Positions 8,013-16,775 of a DNA stretch of 64,000 bases are shown here, piece by piece. Below the pieces are notes generated by a model. It searched no databases. It saw only the letters and a program-made list of their open reading frames with translations, and had not been told where the DNA came from. The stretch's first letter is position 1. Every line of letters begins with the position of its first letter. The position numbers were made by a program, and so were the translations under genes. This stretch comes from Myxococcus qinghaiensis (GTDB lineage: Bacteria; Myxococcota; Myxococcia; Myxococcales; Myxococcaceae). The stretch lies in contig NZ_JAKCFA010000030.1 in assembly GCF_024198215.1 (NCBI RefSeq), forward strand, positions 55,226 through 119,225, read 5' to 3'.

Positions 8013-9380
8013 TCACTCCGCGCTCGCGGCCCCGGGAGCGGCGGTCGTCAGCGGGACATCATTCCAGCCCGCGCGAGCCTCCGCCTCGCGCGCCGCGCGC
8101 CGGCCTGTCTCCACGTCCACGCGCCACAACACCGCCGCGCCCGCGCCGAAGAAGGCGAGCAGCGACAGCACCGCCAGGCGACTGGAGCCCGTCAGCTCCA
8201 CCGTGGCCGCGAACACCAGCGGGCCCGCCACCGCCGTCACCTTCTCGAAGACGCTGAACAGGCCGAACATCTCCCCCGCGCGGTGCCGGGGAATCAGCTG
8301 CGCGAACAGCGAGCGGCTCAGCGCCTGGCTCCCGCCCTGCACCATGCCCACCAGCAGCGCCAGCGCGAAGAAGTGCGCGGGCGAGCTCATGAAGTAGCCC
8401 AGGAACGTCACCACCACGTACACCGCCAGCGCGAACATCAGCGCCGGCTTCGCGCCGACTCTCGACGCCGCCCGGCCGAACAGCACCGCGCATGGCACTC
8501 CCACCGCCTGCGTCAGCAAGAGCGCCCCCATCAGCGCGCCCTGGCCGATTCCCAGCTCCGTCCCATACAGCGTGGACAGGCGGATGATGGTGCCGATGCC
8601 GTCGCTGTAGAGCAGGTACGCCACCAGCAGCAGCATCGCCTGCCGGTACTTCCTCAGCGTGCGCAGCGTCTCCGCGAGCTGGGAGAAGATGCCGGTGAGC
8701 GACAGCCGGGGCGGAGGCGCGGCGCTCTGGGGGCGGGGCTCGGGGACGCGCAGGAACAGCGGCAGCGAGAACGCTCCCCACCACAGCGCCACCGTCACGA
8801 AGGACACGCGCGAGGCCACCGCCGCGTTCGGCAGTCCGAACCAGCCGGGCTTCACCAGCAACACGAGCTGCGCGGCCAACAGCAGCCCGCCTCCCAGATA
8901 GCCCAGCGCGTAGCCCGCGGTGGACACCCGGTCCAACTCCTCGTCATTGGCGATGTGGCGCAGCAGCGCGTCGGAGAAGACGATGCTGCCCGTCACCCCC
9001 ACGTTGCCCAGGCCGAAGCACACCAGCGCCCAGACCCAGTCACCCTGCCCCACGCCGGCGAGTCCCAGCGTGGACAGCAGCCCCAGCGCGAGGAACACCC
9101 CCAGCAGCGTCTTGAGCCGGCCCGCCCTGTCGCTCAGCGCGCCCAGCACCGGCGACAGCACCGCCACCGTGCCCAGCGCCACGGCGGTGACGGCGGCGAA
9201 GCGGCTGGTGGCCACCTCGCGCTCCAGCCCCTTCGACGCGACGGAGGCGTAATAGATGGGGAACACCACCGCGATGACGGTGGTGACGTAGGCCGAGTTC
9301 GCCCAGTCATACATCGCCCACGCGCGCAGCTCCGGCCGCGTGAGCCCCAGCCGCGACATGAGCGAGTCCCAGGCCCTCAT
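8013..9380 (-). CDS. UMF1-family MFS transporter
   Basis: Encodes 455 residues with about 12 hydrophobic helices. The N-terminal signature AWAMYDWANSAYVTTV is characteristic of the Atg22/UMF1 branch of the major facilitator superfamily, whose yeast member exports amino acids from the vacuole. Its start overlaps the stop of the ornithine cyclodeaminase-like gene by 4 bases (ATGA), so the two are translated together. This suggests export or uptake of an amino acid or its cyclised product. Inner membrane. Confidence 0.88.
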   Translation of the reverse strand: MRAWDSLMSRLGLTRPELRAWAMYDWANSAYVTTVIAVVFPIYYASVASKGLEREVATSRFAAVTAVALGTVAVLSPVLGALSDRAGRLKTLLGVFLALGLLSTLGLAGVGQGDWVWALVCFGLGNVGVTGSIVFSDALLRHIANDEELDRVSTAGYALGYLGGGLLLAAQLVLLVKPGWFGLPNAAVASRVSFVTVALWWGAFSLPLFLRVPEPRPQSAAPPPRLSLTGIFSQLAETLRTLRKYRQAMLLLVAYLLYSDGIGTIIRLSTLYGTELGIGQGALMGALLLTQAVGVPCAVLFGRAASRVGAKPALMFALAVYVVVTFLGYFMSSPAHFFALALLVGMVQGGSQALSRSLFAQLIPRHRAGEMFGLFSVFEKVTAVAGPLVFAATVELTGSSRLAVLSLLAFFGAGAAVLWRVDVETGRRAAREAEARAGWNDVPLTTAAPGAASAE

Positions 9381-10339
9381 GCGCCGAAGTCCATGCCCTG
9401 GATGGCGTCATCACCCTGCGCGGCTTGATACACGTGCCACGCGGCGGCCAGGTCCTGGAAGGGCAGCCCCACCGCGCCGAACACCGTCACCTCTTCCGGA
9501 GAGGTCCTCCCCGGCTTCAGTCCGGCGAGCACCTCGCCCAACTCCGCGTGGATGACGTCCTCGCCCAGGCCCACGTTGCCCACCGCGCCGCTCGCGACGG
9601 ACAGGCCGCGGTGGTCGCAGATGAAGCGCGCCTGCCGCAAGAGCTCCGCGGAGACCTCCGCCTTGCCCGGCTCGTCCGCGCCCAGCGTGGTGATGTGCGT
9701 GCCCGGCTTCACCATGCCGGCGTGGAGGAAGGGCTGGCGGCTCCATGTCACGGCGATGACGATGTCCGCGTCCTCCACCGCCTCCGCCACCGAATCCGCG
9801 GGCCGCACCGGCAGGCTCAGCTCCTGGTACATCCGCGTGGCGAAGGCGAAGGCGCGCGTGGCGTCCGTGTCATGGACGCGCACGTGGGACAGCGAGCGCA
9901 CCAGCCGCAGCGACTTGATTTGCATCACCGCCTGCGCGCCCGCGCCGATGATGGCCACGCGACTCGCGTCAGGCCGCGCCAGCACATCCGCCGCCAGCGC
10001 GCCCATCACCCCCGTGCGCACCGCCGTCAGGTGTCCGGAGTCCATCACCGCCAGCAGCTCGCCCGTGGCCAGGTCGTTCAGGTGCACCACGCCCTGGATG
10101 GCGGGCGTCCGCGCGGGGAACTTCGCGTGCACCTTCACCGTGTACGCGGGGATGCCGGGAAGGCAGCCGGGGAGCATCGCCAGCGCGGTGCCCTCCGCGT
10201 GCAGCGGTGCGCGTACACGCTGGGGCGCCACGGTGCGAGCCAGGGCGTCGGTGCGGAAGGCCTCCCGCAAGTCCTCCAGCAGGGTGAGCGCCTGGAGGTT
10301 GCGAGACACATCGGAGCGGGTCAACAAGAGGGTGCGCAT
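9377..10339 (-). CDS. Ornithine cyclodeaminase / mu-crystallin family
   Basis: Encodes 320 residues. It shows the family pattern: an N-terminal segment with AMLPGCLPG and YTVKVHAKFP, ATGELLAVMDSGHLTAVRTG (substrate and cofactor region), then the Rossmann loop GAGAQA and DIVIAVTWSR. Members are NAD(P)-dependent enzymes such as ornithine cyclodeaminase, alanine dehydrogenase or imine reductase. The exact substrate is not decidable here. It is first in an operon with a UMF1 transporter. Confidence 0.87.
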   Translation of the reverse strand: MRTLLLTRSDVSRNLQALTLLEDLREAFRTDALARTVAPQRVRAPLHAEGTALAMLPGCLPGIPAYTVKVHAKFPARTPAIQGVVHLNDLATGELLAVMDSGHLTAVRTGVMGALAADVLARPDASRVAIIGAGAQAVMQIKSLRLVRSLSHVRVHDTDATRAFAFATRMYQELSLPVRPADSVAEAVEDADIVIAVTWSRQPFLHAGMVKPGTHITTLGADEPGKAEVSAELLRQARFICDHRGLSVASGAVGNVGLGEDVIHAELGEVLAGLKPGRTSPEEVTVFGAVGLPFQDLAAAWHVYQAAQGDDAIQGMDFGA

Positions 10340-10618
10340 CTGCCGCCCACCCTAACCGAGCGCGGGAGCTCCGCCAGCCCCCGACTTCACCCCAGGGGGC
10401 CAAGCGATTGACGGTGGACGGACGCGCACCTCGTCCAGCGGGGAGCGACGAACGACTCCGGCGAGCGCCGCGCGGTCCCCTCGGACGACGAGGGTCCGGG
10501 GTGGCCCTCGGGCCCGCGTCTCCCGCCAAAACAAGGGCTCGGACATACATACAACTGCCCACGTGCCCACATTGAAGATGGGGACGGCACGAGCGGGCGG
10601 GGCCTCAGGAGGTCGGTG

Positions 10619-12682
10619 ATGATGGAGCCGGAAACACGCTCCACGAAGAACGATGAGGCCGAGCGGGAAACACCGCTCAAGGCGTCGGACTTCCTGCGCG
10701 CGAATCGAGAGGAGCTCCTGACGGAGTGGGAGCACGCGATGCACGCGATGCACATCGGCGTGCGGGAGAAGCCCTCGTGGCTCCTGGACCACATGCCAGG
10801 ACTGCTCCTGGCGCTGGCGGACACGCTGGAACAGGGTGAGCACGGCGCCGACATCGCGCTGGCGGACGAGCACGCGGTGGTGAGGCTGGACCAGGGCTTC
10901 GACCTGGGTGAAGTCGTGTCCGAGTTCGCGCTCCTGCGCAAGTGCATCCTCCGGCGACTGGAGGCCTGGTCCCAGCCCCTGGCTCCAGGAGAGCTGGAGC
11001 GCCTGGAAGGCGTGTTGGACCGGACGGTGGTGCGCACGGTGCAGCGCTTCGCGGAGGAGCGCCAGCGAAGCCTCCAGGCCCTGGACCGCATGGCGCAGGC
11101 CACGCTGGACGGCCCTCCCGTGGACGTGCTCCTCGCGCGCCTGCTCACCGTGGTGATGGAGTCGACGCTCTCGGTGGATGCCGCGGGTGTGTTGATGCTG
11201 GAGGGCACCCGGCTGGTGGTGCGCGCCGCGGTGGGGCTGGGTGGCGACACGGCCCTGGGCAGCTCGGTGGACCTGGGCCAGGGCCTCGTGGGCGAGGTCG
11301 CCGTGAAGCGCGAGCCGATGGCGGTGCGCTCGGCCTCCACGGATCCGCGCGTGGTGTTGCCGGTGCTGCGCGACGTGGGCCTGCTCGCTGTCTACGGCGT
11401 GCCTCTGGTGGAAGGCACACGGCTGTTGGGCGTGGCGTATCTGGGCTCGCGCACGTCCTTCGGCTTCTCCGACGCGGACCTGCTGTTGTTTCGCACCATG
11501 TGTCAGCGCGCCGGCGCGTACATCCTCCAGGCGCGGCTCCAGGATTTGGAGCGCGACGCGCGCGTGGAGGCCCAGCGCTCGCTGGCGCTCCTGGACGCGC
11601 TCCTGGAGGCCACGCCCATGGGCATGGCCTACCTGGACCATGAGCTGCGCTACCTGCGCATCAACCAGACACTGGCGGACATCAACGGCTTCCCACCCGA
11701 GGCCCACCTGGGCCGGACCTTCCGGCAGATGCAGCCCCCGGAGGTCGCCGACCTGATGGAGCCGCTGCTGTTGCAGGTGCTGCGGACGGGCGAGCCCCTG
11801 CAGGCCTTCGAGTTCGCCACGCCGCCCGCGCTGGTGCCCCGGAAGGGCAGACACATCTGGCAGGTGACCTTCTATCCGGTGCGTGAGCCCATGGGCGCGG
11901 GGTTGCTGGGCATGGGCTGCGTCCTGGTGGACATCACCAAGCACAAGCAGGCGGAGGCCGCGCTCCAGCGGGCGGTGGACTTCCGGGAGCAGCTCCTCGC
12001 CGTGCTGGGGCATGACCTGCGCAACCCGCTCAACGCCATTGGCGCCTCCGCCTTCCAGCTCGCGCGCGCGGAGGATTTGGAGGCGCCGGAGCGCCGCGCG
12101 GTGGAGCGCATCCGCAAGTCCGCCGGGCGCATGGGGCGCATGATTACGGACATCCTCGACTTCGCGCGCAGCAAGCTGGGCGAGGGCATCCCCGTCTCGC
12201 CCCAGCCGATGAACCTGACGGACGTGTGTCAGGCGACGTTGGAGGAGCTCCAGGTGAGCCACCCGGGGCGTCCGCTGCTGTTCGAGTCTTCGGGAGACAC
12301 GTCGGGCGACTGGGACCCGGACCGGGTGGCGCAGGTGCTGGGAAACCTGGTGTCCAACGCGCTCCAGCACGGCGGTGGCGACACGCCCGTGTACACCCAC
12401 GTGCGCGGAGAAGCGCACGACGTGGTGCTGGAGGTGCACAACCGGGGCGAGCCCATTCCCCCGGAGCTGCTGCCGCGCATCTTCGACCCGTTCAAGACGC
12501 CGGTGGCGACGTCCGAGTCCACCTCCAAGTACCAGCAGCAGCGCAGCCTGGGCCTGGGCCTCTACATCGTCCACCAGATTGTCCGCGCGCACGGAGGCCG
12601 CGTGGAGGTGCGCTCCTCGGAGGAGGAGGGCACCACGTTCCGCGTGTACTGGCCTCGCGCGAAGGGCGCGCTCCGGACGTAG
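10619..12682 (+). CDS. Sensor histidine kinase (RsbRD-like, GAF, PAS, HisKA, HATPase)
   Basis: Encodes about 687 residues. The N-terminal helical region (about 20-150: FLRANREELLTEWEH, then LGEVVSEFALLRK) looks like an RsbRD-type sensor domain. A GAF domain follows (about 165-310), then a PAS domain (about 320-440). The dimerisation domain has the phospho-acceptor His465 in LGHDLRNPLN. The ATPase domain has N box NLVSNALQHGG and the glycine box LGLGLYIVHQIVRAHGG. No membrane segment, so it senses a cytoplasmic signal. AGGAGG at 10607-10612 precedes a GTG-ATG-ATG cluster; the ATG at 10619 has 6-base spacing. No response regulator is adjacent, so it is an orphan kinase. Confidence 0.93.
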   Translation: MMEPETRSTKNDEAERETPLKASDFLRANREELLTEWEHAMHAMHIGVREKPSWLLDHMPGLLLALADTLEQGEHGADIALADEHAVVRLDQGFDLGEVVSEFALLRKCILRRLEAWSQPLAPGELERLEGVLDRTVVRTVQRFAEERQRSLQALDRMAQATLDGPPVDVLLARLLTVVMESTLSVDAAGVLMLEGTRLVVRAAVGLGGDTALGSSVDLGQGLVGEVAVKREPMAVRSASTDPRVVLPVLRDVGLLAVYGVPLVEGTRLLGVAYLGSRTSFGFSDADLLLFRTMCQRAGAYILQARLQDLERDARVEAQRSLALLDALLEATPMGMAYLDHELRYLRINQTLADINGFPPEAHLGRTFRQMQPPEVADLMEPLLLQVLRTGEPLQAFEFATPPALVPRKGRHIWQVTFYPVREPMGAGLLGMGCVLVDITKHKQAEAALQRAVDFREQLLAVLGHDLRNPLNAIGASAFQLARAEDLEAPERRAVERIRKSAGRMGRMITDILDFARSKLGEGIPVSPQPMNLTDVCQATLEELQVSHPGRPLLFESSGDTSGDWDPDRVAQVLGNLVSNALQHGGGDTPVYTHVRGEAHDVVLEVHNRGEPIPPELLPRIFDPFKTPVATSESTSKYQQQRSLGLGLYIVHQIVRAHGGRVEVRSSEEEGTTFRVYWPRAKGALRT

Positions 12683-12685
12683 CCG

Positions 12686-14287
12686 TCACTTCTCCGTGCT
12701 GGCGGCGGGCGTGAGGGCCAGCGTGTGGACGGCCTCCGCGAGCATGCGCGTGCCCAGATCCAGGCTCTCCAGCGAGATGGACTCATCGGGCGCGTGGCCG
12801 GTGTACTCCTCGCCCGGGAAGCCGGGGCCGAAGTCCACGGCCTTGGGGAACAGGCGTGCGTAGGTGCCGCCGCGCACGGACGTCGCCTTCGCGTCCGGGA
12901 CGTTCTTGTGGCGCTTGTAGATGTCCAGGAGCGTGGTGACGAGCGGCCCGGACGTGTCGGCCACGTGCGCGTCTCCCACGTAGCGCTCGCCGGCCTCCTT
13001 CACGCGGCCCTCCGAGTCCTGGCTCACGCGCGCCGCGGCGTGGTCCAGCGAGGCATTGAACTCCGCCGCGTCCTTCCCCTGGGGACGGCGCATGTTGACG
13101 CCCAGGCTCACCTTGCCATCCGCCACGCGCAGCACGGTGGGCGCGACGATGAGCGTCCCCATCAGCCCGGAGTCCGAGTACACCAGGCCCAGCTTCTCGC
13201 CATGGTGGTCGCGGTCGAAGCGCATGGCCAGCACGTGCAGCATGGCGGTGATGCCGTTGTCCTCCATGAGCAGCCGCGACGCGACACCGGACAGGCCCCA
13301 CAGCGCGTTGTTTCCCTCGTCGGCGATGGAGGCATGCACCGCCTTGCCGTGGACGGTGAGCACCACCGCCCCCCCCTCCTCCTTCACGTCCGCCTTCAGC
13401 TCGGAGCGCGCCTGCTGCTCCAGGGCGACGGCGCTCCGGACGGTCTCCAGGGCGACGGCGAGCGAGCCCTCCTCACCGGGCAGGAGCTTCAGCGTGGCCG
13501 TGCCGGGCACCTGCGTGAGGAACTCGCCGGCCTTCACGTCCACCGGCCGCAGCGCGACCTTGGAGGACTTGCGAGCCGGCCCCACGGGCGTGACGAGGTT
13601 CCACGCGACGAAGCCGGACTGCGCGGCGACGACGGGGTAGCCCGAGTCCACGGAGATGACGTGCGTGGGCTTGGGCTCGGTGGCCGCGTACTTCGCCATG
13701 CCGTTCCAGTCGCTCTCCTCGCCGTTGCCGACGATGACGAGCACCTTGCCCTGGGGCTTGAGCCCGAGCTTCTTCGCGAAGTCGAGCGCCACCAGCGCGG
13801 AGGCGAGCGGCCCCTTGTCATCCTCCACGCCGCGGCCGAACAGGCGGCCGTCCTGGACATAGGGCTCGAAGGGCGGGCGCTTCCACTCGTGCGCGGGCGC
13901 GGGGACCACGTCACCGTGGAAGACGAGGCCCAGCGTGGGCGTGCCTTCGCCCCAGGCAATCTCGAACACGTCATTGCCGCCCACGGCGCGGTACGCCATG
14001 CCATGGGCCTTGGCCCACTTCTGGAGGAAGCGGCCCATGGCGGCGATGTCGGGGCTCTTCGCGGGCGGCACCTCGCTGCTGACCGTCTTGAAGCGCACCA
14101 GCTGCTTCGTCAGCTCCACCACCTCATCGAGCGCACATGCCTGTACATACGCGGCATGACGCGCCTGGGCGGAGGCGCCCTTCATCTCCTGCTCGGAGAA
14201 GCGGCTGGGGCGGCAGCGGGAGTCCGCTCCCGCGAGCGCGAGGGAGGGGACGAGACACAGCAAGGCCGTGGCGGTGGGGAGGCGCAT
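12686..14287 (-). CDS. Secreted M20-family dipeptidase (PepV-like)
   Basis: Encodes 533 residues with a Sec signal peptide ending near ALAGA. Metal ligands of the M20 family are visible: HGDVVPAP (His), GRGVEDDKGPL (bridging Asp), GNGEESDWNG (catalytic and ligand Glu), DSGYP (Asp) and the C-terminal GHAPDES (His). The insert between the halves is long, as in PepV/Xaa-His dipeptidases. It probably cleaves dipeptides in the periplasm or outside, fitting a proteolytic predator. It converges with the histidine kinase gene (3-base gap). Confidence 0.9.
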   Translation of the reverse strand: MRLPTATALLCLVPSLALAGADSRCRPSRFSEQEMKGASAQARHAAYVQACALDEVVELTKQLVRFKTVSSEVPPAKSPDIAAMGRFLQKWAKAHGMAYRAVGGNDVFEIAWGEGTPTLGLVFHGDVVPAPAHEWKRPPFEPYVQDGRLFGRGVEDDKGPLASALVALDFAKKLGLKPQGKVLVIVGNGEESDWNGMAKYAATEPKPTHVISVDSGYPVVAAQSGFVAWNLVTPVGPARKSSKVALRPVDVKAGEFLTQVPGTATLKLLPGEEGSLAVALETVRSAVALEQQARSELKADVKEEGGAVVLTVHGKAVHASIADEGNNALWGLSGVASRLLMEDNGITAMLHVLAMRFDRDHHGEKLGLVYSDSGLMGTLIVAPTVLRVADGKVSLGVNMRRPQGKDAAEFNASLDHAAARVSQDSEGRVKEAGERYVGDAHVADTSGPLVTTLLDIYKRHKNVPDAKATSVRGGTYARLFPKAVDFGPGFPGEEYTGHAPDESISLESLDLGTRMLAEAVHTLALTPAASTEK

Positions 14288-14420
14288 GTGGGGGAGACCC
14301 TATTTCAGGGGGGCAGGCCGTCCTACCCTGGCGGAGGGCCTGAGGCCCCAACACCGCCTGTTTGGCCGCCTGCTCCTTCTAGGGGTGAAACCAGACGGGC
14401 GGGAGGCTATTCCTAGGGGC

Positions 14421-15077
<657 letters not shown>

Positions 15078-15098
15078 GCCGGTGTCGGTGACATGAAT

Positions 15099-15129
15099 CA
15101 CCGGGAGGCACCTCGCGTGCCTCCTGGTG
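15099..15129 (+). terminator. Hairpin after msrA
   Basis: CACCGGGAGGCAC pairs with GTGCCTCCTGGTG (13 positions, one G-U wobble) across loop CTCGC. It lies 21 bases after the msrA stop and just before the convergent SitI6-like stop, so it probably ends both transcripts. Confidence 0.65.
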
Positions 15130-15133
15130 GGTC

Positions 15134-15853
15134 TTACCCAGGTTGGCCGGTGGCGCTCTCCGAAGGCCCGCCGCCGACGTCGACCGCGACCACCTCCGAC
15201 TCGCTCAGCTCCCGCGCCAACCTGTCGATGACGCGCTCGCTGCAGATGACGAGACTCGCGCTTGGCCGGGCAAAGTCGACAGGAGGGACATCGGCTACGC
15301 GCAGCTTTCCGAGAGGAGGCCGCACGAAGGTCGTCCGGCCACAGGTCTCACAAGGTTTGTGAGCCTCTGCTCCCGCGATGCGCCCTCCTGGCAAGACCTC
15401 GAGTTCGACCAACTCCGCGCCACGTGCCCTCTTGAAGCGAGTGGGGACCGGGACGGCGCCTGTGAGCCCTTCCAACCGCGACATCACCTCTGGGCGAAGG
15501 AGGAGGATCCAAGGCATGTGGATGACGACAGGCGCGAAGCGACCCCGAGCCCGTCCAGTCAGCGGCCCGAATCCCGCGCCAGGGCCCACCAAGGCGCCAG
15601 GTGGCACCCAGGGCAGCACGCGTTCCCTCAGGACCGAGAATTCAGGCCAGGGCACGCACCTCGGGCGCTCGTAATCCTCGGAGCCGGCGAGCCCGGACAG
15701 GTCGACCGTCGGGTAGTCGTACCCGCCCCCGCCCCACGCGACGCCGCAGGTGGAGCACTCGACGCCGGGCAACTGCCACTGGCGGCCAAGGTCGTAGCCC
15801 CCTGTCCACCTCGACCCCGCGCTCAGTTCCTCCCGCAACGTGTAGTAGCGCAT
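15134..15853 (-). CDS. SitI6-type double-CXXCG immunity protein
   Basis: Encodes 239 residues. Two zinc-ribbon-like motifs are seen: VECSTCGVAWGG at about residue 30 and KPCETCGRTTF at about residue 170. A conserved LVICSERVIDRL near the C-terminus completes the double-CXXCG paralogous family of Myxococcus (Gmx_para_CXXCG). Family members are encoded next to TIGR02269 lipoproteins and act as cytoplasmic immunity proteins. Its ATG abuts the stop codon of the lipoprotein upstream, so toxin and immunity are co-translated. No signal peptide, consistent with protection in the cytoplasm. Confidence 0.85.
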   Translation of the reverse strand: MRYYTLREELSAGSRWTGGYDLGRQWQLPGVECSTCGVAWGGGGYDYPTVDLSGLAGSEDYERPRCVPWPEFSVLRERVLPWVPPGALVGPGAGFGPLTGRARGRFAPVVIHMPWILLLRPEVMSRLEGLTGAVPVPTRFKRARGAELVELEVLPGGRIAGAEAHKPCETCGRTTFVRPPLGKLRVADVPPVDFARPSASLVICSERVIDRLARELSESEVVAVDVGGGPSESATGQPG

Positions 15854-16555
15854 TCACTCTCCTGATGCGGACAGCAACGCGAGCCGCTGCCAGTACGTCA
15901 TGGGCATGCCAACCAATCCATAACGTTCCACCATCTTCCCTCCCTGGAGGAAGTGGTCTTCGCGCGACGCGCTGTCCCGGTTCTCGGCAATCCAGATTCG
16001 CCAGTCGCGGTTCCAGGGCCCGCCGTTTCCGCCCGCATGAACCCGCTTGTGCTCCTCCACCGCGACCAACAAGGTGTACTTGTGGATCTCGATGCCGACG
16101 ACCGCGAAGTACGGCTCGAAAGCCCTGGGGAAGATGTGGTGTCGCTCTTTCGGCCGTCGTTGCCACTCCGCGATGGCCTTCCGGACAGACTTGGCGCTCG
16201 GTAGCTCTTCGCTTCGATACCACGGGATGACGAACACAGGCGTTCGACCTGGAAGCGGAACAGCGCCTCCCCAGTAGCGCTGGATGCGCGCGGTCGCGCC
16301 GGCGGAAGCCTGGCCGGGGGAAACCCGCAGCGCATAGGGAGGCGACGCGAGGTCCTCGCAGCGATAGAGGCCGCAGTCTTCTTCACCGCAGGCTGGGGCG
16401 TAGCAGCCCTCCTCCTCGTGCCCGGAGAACCTGGCACAGGCCTCCGCGGAATCCTCCGCGACTGTATCGAGCAGCTCACCACCATGCGCGAGTCGCGGCG
16501 TCGCCGTACAGCCAACCAGCAGGAGCATCACGGCCCAAACCGCGCGAATCATCAT
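15854..16555 (-). CDS. SitA6-type polymorphic toxin lipoprotein (TIGR02269-like)
   Basis: Encodes 233 residues. The lipobox LLVGC lipidates Cys16. A cysteine-rich stretch (residues 40-66, with CYAPACGEEDCG) follows and is typical of this family. The C-terminal half has RHHIFPRAFEPYF (His139-His140), an EEHKRVHAGG segment and PWNRDWRIW, which looks like an HNH/LHH-type nuclease fold. Known role of the family: outer-membrane-exchanged toxin that discriminates kin. GGGGGGA lies 6 bases before ATG 16555; an in-frame extension to 16660 lacks a signal sequence. The immunity gene follows directly. Confidence 0.85.
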   Translation of the reverse strand: MMIRAVWAVMLLLVGCTATPRLAHGGELLDTVAEDSAEACARFSGHEEEGCYAPACGEEDCGLYRCEDLASPPYALRVSPGQASAGATARIQRYWGGAVPLPGRTPVFVIPWYRSEELPSAKSVRKAIAEWQRRPKERHHIFPRAFEPYFAVVGIEIHKYTLLVAVEEHKRVHAGGNGGPWNRDWRIWIAENRDSASREDHFLQGGKMVERYGLVGMPMTYWQRLALLSASGE

Positions 16556-16775
16556 GAATGTCCCCCCGGACGTGGTGCATCGCCAGGATGCATGTTTGCC
16601 GCGCTCCCGCGACACCTCAGCATGCGCTTTTCGCCACTTCAAACGAAGTGAGAGAGCCACGGAGCCGGGTCACCCCCACCCCCACGAACACCACCGAGCA
16701 GTCGTACCCACGGCCACGCAATCGAGTCGCCGTGGGGCCGTAGGTGGGTTGGATATCAGAGGGGGAGCAACACAC

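Noticed and set aside
8010..9428. 472-codon plus frame opposite the UMF1 transporter
   Set aside because: Gln/Arg/His-rich composition typical of antisense of hydrophobic membrane-protein genes.
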